From NCBI GenBank assembly GCA_021234155.1, contig JAJEKV010000028.1, positions 15,129,928 to 15,193,927 of the forward strand: a stretch of DNA of 64,000 bases. The letters run 5' to 3'. The stretch comes from Isoetes taiwanensis (Eukaryota > Streptophyta > Lycopodiopsida > Isoetales > Isoetaceae). How positions within the stretch are numbered: the stretch's first letter is position 1; each line of letters begins with the position of its first letter. The notes beneath the pieces were generated by a model, which worked only from the letters and a program-made list of their open reading frames with translations, was not told the origin of the DNA and made no database searches. Of this stretch, positions 46,531 through 57,989 are shown in pieces. The position numbers and the translations under genes were made by a program.

Positions 46531-46733
46531 TTTATTTACATTTTGCCTGTAACTTTAAAATTTGTATGGATTTGCACTACATTTGCGCTATCATTACACT
46601 TAGCTTGTAATGCTGCTTAAGTTTAAGAATTTAGGCTGCAAGTTATAAAGAAATCAGAGCATCTGTAAAACAAGGACTCCTTTATTTAAATGTAGTCACA
46701 ATTACAGGGTGAAAGTATGCTGATGGGTATCAA

Positions 46734-46757
46734 AAGCATGCGTCCGGACGCATGCTT
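46734..46757. promoter_or_regulatory. 24-bp perfect palindrome next to the left TIR
   Basis: The palindrome is centred on TCCGGA with arms AAGCATGCG and CGCATGCTT. AGCATGCT recurs at 46761-46768 and in the TIRs of the MITE (3242-3249, 3542-3549), so it may be a transposase-binding motif. Confidence 0.55.
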
Positions 46758-47099
46758 GTAGCATGCTTATAGCAGGGTTTTAGCCCGCTTAAAGCACCCC
46801 TTTTTGCTTAATTTGGGTCTTTGGTGGGCGAATCGCCCGATCATATTTTTGGCGCCCTTCATGTACTTTCATGTATCCACCTCACCAACGAACCGTTAGG
46901 AAAAATGATTGTTGGATTTGACTGGATTTTTGGCGGTGATAGTGCGTTACAAATTCGATCGAGCCCCGAACTACCACGACCTCATGGCGCGAAAATTATC
47001 CCTCAATTCACTTATTCTCCCTCTCTCCGGGGAATTTCATGGCTCCACGATCACAGGCCTGGAGGCAATCACCGTTTTTAGCATTGGACTTTCGGCCTG

Positions 47100-50000
47100 A
47101 TGAATTCCAATACGGTGTTCCGGTTGTTGGATGTCAATGCAACACAGAAAATATCAGCGTGAAGATCCAGTTTTCTCTGCAATTTACAAGAAATTGGATC
47201 TGAGAGAAAGAGAGAATCTGGTCTGAATAAGATGAGGAAAGCGGCCGGTTGAATGGGAGGATCTCGGAGCCTTGGCAAGAAATAGCCAAGTTTGTAGTTG
47301 ATTACTTCAACAAGCTCGCCAAAAAGCATTCACCCGAACTCAAGGCCGATGTGATGAAGAGGGTGGTTCATCACCACGAAATGGAAATCTCAGAACCTGG
47401 TATTTTGCCAAATCCAAAGAGTGCAAGGCAGTGGGGTCTTTGCTCAACAACTTGAAAAGCAGACAATGGCAGCCACAAAGAGGCAAAGGAACCATGATGT
47501 TTGGAGAGCGAACCTCGACAACGGTGATGGCTTCTTCCACAAAATCGAGATGCAATTCCACTATGGCGGGGCTGTTAGGTACATCTAATTCTTGCTTTCA
47601 TGCACTGTGCTTCTTCATGCTTTTAAGTGCTTGTATCTGGCGAGTGATGTTGGGTTTGGGATATGTTCATTGATTAATGTGCAATATTTCTTACGATAGG
47701 TTGCATGAGGTCAACAATTGCAAATTGCTACATTAAGAAAATCGGATCTTTGTCCTTGGAAATGGTGCGTGGTCTAGCTTCCAAAGGAGGTTGAGGTCGA
47801 TTCTCTCCCCAGCTTGCAAGCAAAGCATAAACGAAATTACGAAAACAAAATAGCGAGTTTCTCCTTGCAAGAAAGATGTTGTGAACAACTTGTTGGAGAG
47901 TCGGGGCTTCAGAATTTCTTATCCCTTGCACCTTATGGAGGTCCTGCAATTATAAGTTTCCATACAAATTTTTCTTTTGCTATTATTGCATAAATATTTC
48001 TAACCAACGGCCACCATTCAATTGCGGACTATTTCAACAATACAAAAAGGCACATCACAGAACACCTGTTTGCTTAAAGGCTTTTCGAGAAGTTGAAGCC
48101 TATTTATAAAGAAAGTATCGAGAAAGGGAAACACATTGTTGCATATACCATATGAAGTTGGAGTATGCGGGGTTAGCCACGAATGCATTAAGGTCAAGGC
48201 CCGGATTTCATGGTGAAGAGTGCAAGTGCACTGCGAGGTCTGTGGACTGGTGAGAAGTGTCACGCCAGCCAACATACGTATGACTCAACCAAATGAGCTC
48301 GGGAGGGGCTGTGGTTTGCAACAAGAGCGAGGGTGAAGAATGGCATAAACATGGCTGCTTGATCACGGACATGTCGGAGATGTGGCATAAAAACTCTTCC
48401 TATATGTCCAAGAGAAAGAGAGAATCATGAGTTCTTGCTTGAATGGAAGACGTTTGAAAAGGTAATACTCTCTTTATTGCATCTTTGAAACATGTTGATA
48501 TGTCTTTGTCATCCGCTGAATCTTTGCTTTTGTGCTTTCAACTTGCGCTAATCTTACGTTTTATACTCTGGACCTTGTTACTGATTCGATGGAGGCGAAA
48601 GAGGCTGGTGGAGTTGCGGGACCGCGTTACCAAGGAGGTGCGAGTGGCGTGAGAAAAGAAAAAAGCCAATGCCACCAAGAAGGGGAAACAAAAAGTAAGA
48701 AATCCAAAGGTAGCCGGTGGGACCACGGTCACGGTGCGGCACAAAACAAAAGCCTGAGAAGAAGGGAAAAAAAAGTAAAAGAAATCCAAACAAGCTGGTG
48801 GGACCGATCTGAGAAAAATGCGGCACAAAAATGGCAAGGGAAAAAAAAGAAAAGGACCAAAGCCGGTCCTTAGATTGTCTTACAAGAGAAACGGCGGTGA
48901 AGGATTTCATTTCATATCATGTGTTCCACATTGAAGATATTAGGTGCCACACAATTCTGGGGGGCTAGATGGCGGGCCATGCAATTCGAGGAGTTGCTGG
49001 ACAATATCAAGATGGCACCATTGTTTTACGTAATTGATTTTTCTTGAGAATTACGACATAAAAAATACAAAGGGAGGTTCAAAGCCGGCATTGGCACAAT
49101 GACGGAATAACAATTCTCGTCCACATCACGTATAGGATGGACATCGGTTACGGGATCGAAGCTATTGAAGGAAACCCGGTTTTACTTGAGTGATGACAAG
49201 CTTCATGACACTCTTTTTGTGCGGCCTTTGTCTTAGAAAGCACAATTCATGGCTTGTATCAAATGGTGTAGATTTCTCGGGCATATAGTTTGGTCGGATG
49301 GTTGTTCTAGCCAATTCAAATCTGCACGGCCATTCTATTTCCTACCAAAGATATCACCATGAGCTAGGGAAGGAAATAGTATGGAATTTCTTTAGGATAG
49401 CCCATGGTAAGGGAGAGCCTGATGGGCAAGGGGCGGTCCTTAAAGGGGCATTCACTAGAAGCGGCTCAAGTATGATGGGGGTGAGATTTAGAGTGCTGGC
49501 GATGCACAATGAATTCGCAAACTCGTTGAAATGAAGGTACCAACAACGAGGACATCAAAAGTATTATGCTTTCATCTGGCGTATTACATTGAGTAGTCTT
49601 TGCATGCTTCTTTGTAATGTCTTGAATAGTGCTTTCATCACTTTTAAGTCTTTGTCACGTGAGCTATTTGTAATGTGATGAGTAGTCTTTGTATTATCTT
49701 TGTCTGTGAGATGCAATACTTGTTGTCTCCTTGCATGTACTACGGGTAGTGGAAAGGATGATGTTGATAGAGACGGACCATTTGGGTATGTGCCGGTGGG
49801 TAACAAATACGACATCCAGGACATACTTGGTCAAATCAAGCACAAAGGGTGGCTCATAGAGGTTTAAGTTGTTTTACGTAGTAGCTTGTTTGAAAGGAAG
49901 CCCGGTCATCTTGTGTGAACAAGCACGAGGTTGAAGAATTGGAAATATGTTACACTAAAAGCCGGATAAGTCTACTTTGGTGAAGATGCGAAGGCGAAAT

Positions 50001-50390
50001 CGATGAGGCATTTTTGAAGGTGATGGAGAATGGCTTAGTGGAAGCGTGGGAAGGTGATAACTTTTTTGTTGTAGCCGAGGAGGAAATCGGGAGAATCAGA
50101 TTTCTATGTGGTCAAATGTGTTAAGCGGGGCATATCCTTGACGAAATTGTCAAGGATAGCTTGAAATCGGAACCTTCAATGTGGATGAACATGTGTTGGC
50201 TGGTTTGTACTATCTTTTGACCCAGGATGGTAGTTAGGAGCTACTTGAAGACAAAGGCGACTTTCCACGTATCGGCTATCAAGTTTGAGATGAATCAGAT
50301 TCACGGCACCAACGATTTTTCCCTTGAGCAGGGCTACTCACCAGATGATCCTTGGCGATCTGCGCCATATGAAGGTTGAATATGCTTTGA
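47100..50390 (+). pseudogene. DDE-like transposase relic
   Basis: Frames are broken by stops, shifts and probable introns (donors near 47577 and 48461). Readable pieces in order: EPWQEIAKFVVDYFNKLAKK (47268 region); DVWRANLDNGDGFFHKIEMQ; CRRCGIKTLPICPRE; a Lys-rich tract near 48600-48850; FYVIDFS at 49036 (first acidic residue); FYLSDDKLHD at 49190; VWSDGCSSQFKSARPFYFL at 49297 (second); then WNFFRIAHGKGEPDGQGAV at 49403 (third, DG). The DF...SDD...SDGxxSQFK...HGKGxxDGxGA order is that of a DDE-type transposase lineage I recall from animal and plant proteins but cannot name. C-terminal pieces run to about 50390. This gene would move the element; it looks inactive. Confidence 0.6.
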
Positions 50391-50672
50391 CCTAGTTGTT
50401 TTATCATTGTAACAGGTCTGTAGTTACTTGTGTACTTGTCTCAAATTTTGATCATTGTATTGGAGACAATGCTTGTGAGACAATGTTTGTAGTATTGGAC
50501 TGCTGTATTGGAGTATTTTAGTATTGGAAACAATGCTTGTAGTATTGGAGAGTAAGCTTGATATATATTACAGACTCAAGATTAGAGACATCACTCAAGA
50601 TCACTCAATACTCAAGATAAGACAAAGTAATCATACACATATATTACAAAAAAATAGTGTACAATGGTTACT

Positions 50673-53600
50673 TCATGAGTCATCGAAGTCTTCAGAGTCA
50701 TGCTGGTTGCCAGGAAGGGTGCCCAGCAGCTGCCTTTGTACTTCTAATGGAGCATTAAGGATATAGTAGGCCGAGACAAGATAGTTGTTGAGGTAGTAAT
50801 CCAGCACTGCAACTGTCTCCTCTTCCAACCATGCATCAGTGATGTCAACTTGTGAGATCGTTTCCTGTACTGTATGAGAAGACAAGTATTCCAAAGTTGG
50901 ACACACAAACTTCTGCAAAAAGTTGTCCTCTTCTTGCCCCTTGAAAGGCATAATGGGAAGGGTTGTGTGTGCAGGGTTTAGAAACCCTTTGTGTAGGCTG
51001 TCATCAACCAAGAAAATCATACCATGATTTTGAGGAAAATCCTCAAGTACAACCTTCAACTCCTTGAAAAAAATTTGCTTTTCTGGTCTATTTGGATGCT
51101 CGCATGCATAGCAATGCTCTTGACCATATACCTTCAAGAATCTGGTCTGCAAATCAGGGAACAATGCATCCACCATATCCCTTGTATTCCGAAGTAGAGA
51201 AGCACTCCAAATCACAATATCAAACCTCTGCAGTGCCCACTCCACAAACTCATGATACCCTGGTCTGCAAATGAGGTACTTACTTGCAGTTTCTTTTACA
51301 ACATGCTTCGTTTGTGGTGGAGGCAAGATTTTCCCGTTCATTCTCCTCTGTTGTTTATATGCGTGCCGATTACACCATTTACGTCAAGCACCATCAACTT
51401 CCGTGCGGGTGTCCATCCACGGGCGTTTGCAACCACTTGTCGATGTGTCTTTGCATCGTGCTTAATGCATCTTTGCGATGTGTCTTTGGACTCTGGGGGA
51501 AGTGCTATCGGGGAGGTGTTGGACATTCTTTGCGACCTGGCGGACTCTGCTTTATCTTTGCTACCAGGATGATGGAGAGTCTTGATAGCCATAGTCGGAT
51601 ACATCCTTATTAGTATCTCCCTGCCCCAATGTATGGGTGTTTCCGGCTATCGGTAACCCTTGCGGTTGCCTTTGTCCTCGGTTTCTTCATTCCACGACTG
51701 TCTTGTTCTCACGCATGCAAGGATGAGCTCTAATTAACAACTGAAATTTGTAGAAAACACATTACGAAATGTAACGGGATAACAGGCACCTTTTGTATGT
51801 TAGAGTTTGTCTTTGGCACTTCTTTATCTGTATTGTCTTCTTCATCAGATTCACTAAGTATAACCATTGGCTGCCATCTTTTTACTGAGACAAGTTTTTT
51901 TTTCCTGAAACCTAAGTTGAATGAATAATCCAAACCAAAATTTGCACATTAAAGGTGGAATAAAAGCAGGGGATCAAATATATTAATTGTTTGAACAAAA
52001 ACCTTTTGGCCGATGGTTTAGGGTTGTCTTGCAAAATCAAGGTTTGCCTACGAAATACATAAGGCAAAATTACATTAGCCATGTTTTTCTTTCCAAATAC
52101 TACTTCTATGGGGGCGTCCTCATCAAGGTCATTTTCGACTCACCCTCACTTTCTTCTTCCACAACCTTCACGGCCCTTGGCCAGTGTCAACTTTGTTCAC
52201 ACATGCTTAACGATTGTGCGAATCGATTGCCGACATCTTAGCCATCGTTTTCCTTCCACTGCGACAACGGTGTTAGAGGGAGGCCTTTGTAGAGGCATTG
52301 CCAATTTGGAACTATACTATAATTGTTGGCACCATCGGTACTACTTGAATCTCCCTTGGATTACGCATGCTTTTGTGTCTCGACCTTTGTGTTTGCCAGT
52401 CTTTGCGGTGTCTTGAAAAGCTGGCGGTAGTTTCTTTGTCCAATGTCTCTGACACCTTCTAATGCTTTGCCAATTCAAAATCGAGCAGCAAAACAGGCAT
52501 GTACCTTTTCCCATGTCTTGGGCTGTGGAGTGTGAACCCTTGTGGACTTGTGCTTGGGCGATCACGGGGTCCTTTTACTTTTTGGTGTGTTGACTGTTTC
52601 CTTTTCTGCTTTGCTATCGGGGAGTTGTGGCTACATGCTCATCAACATCAATTATCTTCTTCTCGGTTTTGTGAGTTGTTCCGGCATGCAACACTTCCTG
52701 CTTTATTGTATTAAAGCTTACCTATTTCACGCACTAACCCGTCTCTGTGCACTTTCGAGGCGGCATCCTTTTTCCATGAGCAAACTGGTGCGACTAGCGT
52801 GATAATGATGTCCACATTTCATCCATGCGGTGAGGGTGTAATCATCACGGAATACAAGACCACCCGGTGGAGCATCTCTTCTCATCTCAATTGGCAATCG
52901 GAATGGTATTGGGTGATCTTGTGACCGGTGATCATTTCTCTTGGTCATCTCCCTCGACTGGTGACATTACGTAAGTCTTTCTTTGGGCTTTTTGCAAGGA
53001 GGGACTCATTGTTGGCAATCTCGTGATTAGTGCAGCCACCTTTTCTACGGGTTTTTGATCTATTGGCCCACCCCCATTTCAAGTAGGGACTTGACATATA
53101 TTACGCCATATCTTTCTCCCTCTCCAAAGAATGAATCTCGGCGAGACACACGCATTAGGATCTGGCGATGCTTGAAGGCGTGCAATATTATCCTTTATGG
53201 TCTTCAACTTCCCCTCTGCGGTAGAAGAAGCTTCCCTTTGCACGAGTTGTGCGGCCTGCTCCTTCTTTGACACTAGGTCATTCTGGCGCAAATTTAGGGC
53301 TTCTGCATATCTTGGATCATGCTTTCCGGGCGGGAAATATTTTTCCCATAAAGCTGAGAATCTTCTTGGACACATTCGCGATTACTCTGAATGACAACCT
53401 CCCTTCTAATTTTCTGGCGGATTACTGGCGAGAGGTTTCCTTTCTGCTATGCTTTTCAGTCTTGTTGTCTGCTTTGTGATTTCTTTGGGCTCTGGCGTGT
53501 TCCGCGGGGGCTCTTTGGTCTTTGGGTTCACTCTTGACCTTGCTTTCGAATAGGCTCTGCGCTTTTTTTTTGCCCTTCTTTGCCCAATTGACCTTGAAAT

Positions 53601-54069
53601 TATCACGGATCTGCTTGGCCCTCTGGCAGTTGTTGAATGCAAATAAAAAGGAAACCGTCTTCCTTACTTCTCTGTTCTTCAACCCTTCTGGGTATATCTT
53701 GCTCAACAACTCAATTAGAGCTTCTTCATGCTCTGGCCTTACTTTGTCGATGGATGTCTTGTTGGGAATGACACCATTGGTGTCCCAAACCTCATTATAC
53801 TCTGCTGCAGATATCACATCCGTTCGAAATTGAGAGGGATGCACACCCTCGTTTGATAGACCCATATAAGCATGGAAGTCCTCCTCAGTTCGGCAATCAG
53901 CCAGGTCCGGTCTTAGGGGCACCTTCCTTCTGGGCTGAAAGAAATCAAGAAAAATAAATTAACAGGGCACCATAAGCCATCAAAATTGGCAGTGCATTTT
54001 GCTTACCCTGCGCATGGCATCCATTGGAATTGCTGGCTGAGCCGACGGATTAACAACCTTCTTCACCAT
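50673..54069 (-). pseudogene. FCP1-like HAD phosphatase-domain gene inside the transposon
   Basis: Exon 1 is 54069-54007 (MVKKVVNPSAQPAIPMDAMR), followed by an intron of 72 nt (GTAAGC...TTTCAG, 54006-53935). Exon 2 starts at 53934 and is open to about 53422, with a basic C-terminal part that changes frame. Further coding is visible at 53375-53110, 51900-51790 (acidic SESDEEDNTDKE) and 51604-51350. The last exon, to 50673, carries the FCP1/CTD-phosphatase fold: motif I as LDVNGV (the second Asp of DxD is Asn), motif II VIWSAS (residues 43-48 of the last frame), motif IV FLVDDS. A one-base shift separates motif I from the rest. Without the second Asp, phosphatase activity is doubtful. It may be a captured host gene or a regular second gene of this transposon family. 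Confidence 0.65.
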
Positions 54070-54400
54070 AGTTTTTGGCGTTTGAGTTTTGGAATACTAG
54101 AGTGAATCCGGAAATTCTCGAGCTTCTTCTCCGCGGGCTATTTGGCCGGAGTAGCAAAAGGTGGGGAGCACGGTTGCAAATTACAAATTCAAAGTTCGCT
54201 ACCCTTTCGGGTCACAGTCATTAGTTACGGTGGGCGGTAAGAAGGTTATGATTGAAACGGGTACGCCCTATGTGAAGTGACGGGCATAGCATAGGTTACA
54301 CTTCAATTGGTGAAGGGTGGAAAAAATAGTATGAAGGGCGCTGGTGCTGGGTGCTGGGGTCGCGTTTTTTTGCTACCCACCAGCATACTTTCACCCTACA

Positions 54401-55700
54401 TTTCACAATCTTTATAATGCCAACAAGAATAATGTGGCAAGGTGCTCAATAACAGCTTCCTTGTTGCAATGCTTGTTCATTAAAAAAGTTCGATGTTCTA
54501 TAGCCCTGAAATGAATTTCAAAAAAATACAAAACCCTTAAATCAGTCATAATTGTTAAGTCTCTACTATTTCATGTTCTTTGATGTACCTATTGGACAAG
54601 TAGCCTGCACAGAAGGATGTTGAAGCAATCAATAGCAGAGTACACGGGTGAATGCACAATCAGTAAACCCTTCCTATCCATTGCACCTTCAACATTTGAT
54701 AGAAACCCCTGTAAGAAAAAATCAGCATTTCGCCCTTTACCTATTCTTATACAAAGTAGAACGAATGGAGCTCTAACTTTCAGTGCAAAAATGCAAATGT
54801 ATTCAATAACATCATATTCAAGTGAATGGCTGCCTACCCCAGCCATTTTTTTTGTACAACTCAGTTAAAATTAGCAATGGTACAAAGATATACTATTGCA
54901 AGATAGTACCAATTATCCTCTTAAGCATGCATAAATTAGTTCACCAACAAGTATAATATGCATAGAATATGCACTCTTAATCATGCAAAAAACTATTAAG
55001 CTGGTTGTAAACAAGACCTAAGAGTTAGGTATTGACATGACAAACAAGCCCTTAGAAACATATGTCCAGGAATAATTTCAGCATGATAATTGCAAAATAC
55101 TTGCAAGCCACAAACAAATAGCTCGGATACTTCACTATGACTTTAGAGTTGTAGCATACGAATTCAAGCTCTGCATAGCCTTGCACATAAATATCTGTCC
55201 TAGATTAGCATTTCTAACATTATTAGACTCTAACCTGACATTCAGATCAGCGTTGCCATCATCAGCATATATATAAACTGGCCAACATCAGCACATAAGC
55301 TGGCATCAGTTCTAAACTTCACACGTCTACCACAAATCCATAACTAATAATTACCAGTTGAAAGTACACAAGACAAGCCTGATTTATGTGTGCTCCTAGC
55401 ATGATATTTGGCCCTTGATCTATTGAACATCATGTTAGTCTATTACTATAGATGCACCAGCTCTACTCGACATGCTACACAGTTGAAGAATCAATCACTA
55501 CATCGCTTATCCTTTCATCTAGATATAAAACTTCCATAATTATATTTTACAAATTATATAATAAATGGTCATGCATCTTGAAATTTTAATTTATTAGCCA
55601 TCAACAACTATCAGAAGAATGGCAGGCCGCCATCTGCAGCCCTAGTTCGTGTCATACAAAACAACCCTTAATATTTAAAAGTCAGTAGAAAAAAAATTAA
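54401..55700. other. Unassigned AT-rich DNA
   Basis: No coding, RNA or repeat structure is supported in this stretch. Confidence 0.45.
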
Positions 55701-56070
55701 AAGTTGTGAAGAATAGAATAGAATAGAATAGAATAGATTTTTTATCGTCCATTGAGACCAATTGCCCTATGGGACCCAAACAAAAAGAGAGCAGCAAGCG
55801 TATTACTATCAGGATTAAAAAACCCCTGCCCCGAAGGGTTTTCGAGGGAAAAACCTTAGCAGTAATAAGTATGCTGGTACACTGTACAATTGTATAAGAC
55901 AATTCAATACTGTCCCGGGGACACAACTGAGTCCGTGTATCTATAATCTCCTGGAGGTATGACCCCAACAAGCCTACGAACGCCGTATTCAATAATTCAT
56001 GCAGCGGCTGGTCAGGCACAACTAACCGAATATACCGCGCTCGGATATGGGCAAAGGCAATAAAAGGACA
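55701..56070 (-). mobile_element. Retroposon 3' end with AGAAT microsatellite tail
   Basis: On minus the sequence ends GGGTCCCATAGGGCAATTGG, ATGGACGATAAAAAA and then (TCTAT)n at 55708-55738. It shares this tail with 4610-4672 and 11257-11325. The upstream 270 bp carries a non-descript open frame and may be 3' UTR. The 5' limit is not visible. Confidence 0.55.
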
Positions 56071-56115
56071 ATCCAAATAAAACATTAGCTATGCTAATAA
56101 AACCCCTTAAAAGTT

Positions 56116-56513
56116 GATGAGGTGGCAGCAACCCATTGGATGGGTCACTCAAGAGCCATCGAAGCATGGCTTTAGCGCAGGCAGCCAACGGATCTGCCCT
56201 TTGGGCAGTCGATTCATGCCCTGGAGGGGCTTAGGAAGCTGGGAGGTGATTCGAATCACCATTTCGGCCTGTTGGCTTTCCATCAAGCCACTAAACTGCC
56301 CATTTGGTGCCCTATAAAAGATCTTGCAGATTTGGGGCTTGGATGATAGTTTTGCCACAGTAAACTAATCTGAAACACTTTTGCTGGTTGCTTGCATCTA
56401 TCAGAGCCTTAGGAAGGCTCTCAACACCGTGGGGGAATCAGGAATTCCGAGGGTAGCGGAGGAAGGTGTGATTGATGCGGCTTGTGGCTCAGGTGCAGCC
56501 AAGAACTGTTACA
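56116..56513 (+). repeat. Putative 5' LTR of the second chromovirus
   Basis: It ends AACTGTTACA directly before the primer-site-like TTAGTATCAGAGCC and contains CCTATAAAAG (TATA box, 56311-56320). The start (TGATGAGGTGGCAGC) is a guess since no second copy of this LTR is in the window. Confidence 0.5.
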
Positions 56514-56530
56514 TTAGTATCAGAGCCTGA
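56514..56530 (+). promoter_or_regulatory. Primer-binding site of the second chromovirus
   Basis: TTAGTATCAGAGCCTGAG differs from the common TGGTATCAGAGC at its first two positions and follows the LTR end without a gap. Confidence 0.7.
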
Positions 56531-56543
56531 GTTTGGGGCTGAT

Positions 56544-57930
56544 ATGGAGAAGGAAATCATGGCAGAAGATCCCCTTATGGGCTTGGCTTCTCTTATCCCA
56601 GAAGAAAAGAAGTCCTTCTTGATGAGCTTGCTCCTACGGAAGAAGAGGTGAGGGAATTAGATGAGCTCACCTCTAAATTTCGTCAGGAAGGATTGGATAA
56701 TCAGCAAGGGCACGGTCAGGAAGAAGAACTGGCAGCCCATGATTCCCCATTCACACCGTAAGGGTTGGAAGATCCTGATCCCTTTAACTTTCAAGGGGAA
56801 TTGGATTATGCCAAAGCAAGAATCCGTGAATTAATGGGGCAGGTTGCAGAAACAAAGATCAAGAGTTTGCAACTTCAGTTAACCAAGCAAGCTAATGATG
56901 CAGCAGAAAGGGAGAACAAATTGTTATTGGCAAGGGGCCTAGGGGGCACCAATGCCAATGGGGGACCTAACCAGGCTCAGGGAGCCCGAGTTAACCAGGC
57001 TCAGGGAGCCCGGGGAAGGGTCTTAATCCAAGCAAACCCCTCTCATGTAAACCCAACTATGGTTGCAAACCAAACTAGCCAAGCTCAAGGAGCTGGAACT
57101 AGGACAATGGATGATCCCAGCGGGGGGTAGAAGTTCTAGCAGCCTTGTCTCTTGAGGAGGTTAAGGGGCTAGAAAAAAGAGATCATCACAGTTACGTGGC
57201 CGCGAATCAATGAGAACAAGCCATTCAATGGCTTAACTAGTTGGAAACTTATTTTTGAGCCACTAAGAAGGGAGATCGACCCGGTCTTTGCATCTTTGCT
57301 CTCGATTCTTGAGGGCTCTTTGCTTCTTGGTGGGGGATCCTCATGGGGAGAGGAGTAGAGATAAATAGTTAGGCGGACTTTTGCAAATTCTTTAAGCAAG
57401 AATATGCCCCTCACCATGATGAACATCATCTTGGCCGATCTTAAAAAGCATCCGACAAGCGGGCACCTTACAACAATACATCAACACTTTGAGAGGTGTA
57501 TTTGCAAGAATCAAGGATATGCCAGCCACGGATGCAAGTTAGTTATTTTGAAGATGGGCTTAAAGATGCGTAGCCTTAGGGCACATATTAGGCGGTAAAT
57601 CCGAGGGATTTTGAGTCTGCCGTGTCCCTAATCATAAATTAGCAAGCTCCCAAAGGGAGGAGGGGAAGAAGAGAGCAAAGAAAGCTCGTCGCTTCCAAGA
57701 ATGGAAACAAAGAAAACTTGAAAATAAGCAAGGAGGGTCGAATAAAAGGGCTAGAGTAGCCCAAGTTAACCCTCAAGCAATGATAAAGGCAAAGGGATGC
57801 CTCTTGGGGGAAGAAATCCACTAAACCCGTTTACTTACTACAATTGTGGTGCAAAAGGGCATATGGCAAGGGATTGCCCAAAACCCCATAAGGACAAAGC
57901 GATGGCGCTAAACCAAGCAGGTTGAAGGAG
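56544..57930 (+). pseudogene. Second chromovirus gag, frameshifted
   Basis: The start MEKEIMAEDPLMGLASLIPE (ATG 56544-56546) breaks after about 35 codons. The frame 56765-57130 has a heptad-like region (ARIRELMGQVAETKIKSL) and Gln/Ala repeats NQAQGAR. The capsid part near 57170-57600 is broken. The knuckle YNCGAKGHMARDCPK (about 57845-57885) has the CCHC pattern, but the first Cys is Tyr. Confidence 0.75.
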
Positions 57931-57989
57931 GAACCAAGCAACTTTCCGCCATAGCTCGGGGAGCCAGTTTGGTAAGTAAGGAAGATAAC

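Larger units (their letters stand above)
46707..54396. mobile_element. 7.7-kb DNA transposon, TIRs plus TACA duplication, unnamed superfamily
   Basis: Inverted ends at 46707-46735 and 54368-54396 match at 27 of 29 positions and start GGGTGAAAGTATGCTG. TACA flanks both ends (46703-46706 and 54397-54400). Inside are a plus-strand DDE-like transposase relic (about 47100-50390) and a minus-strand FCP1-like HAD gene (50673-54069), converging near 50.5 kb. The 322-bp MITE at 3235-3556 shares the terminal motif and 4-bp duplication size. I cannot match ends, 4-bp duplication and gene pair to a named superfamily. Confidence 0.8.

Noticed and set aside
48538-48910. Minus-strand hydrophobic ORFs at 48538-48910
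   Set aside because: They are complements of the Lys-rich tract of the plus-strand transposase relic.
53522-53833. Plus-strand ORF of 103 residues
   Set aside because: It is antisense to exon 2 of the HAD gene, which has matching splice sites and a start.
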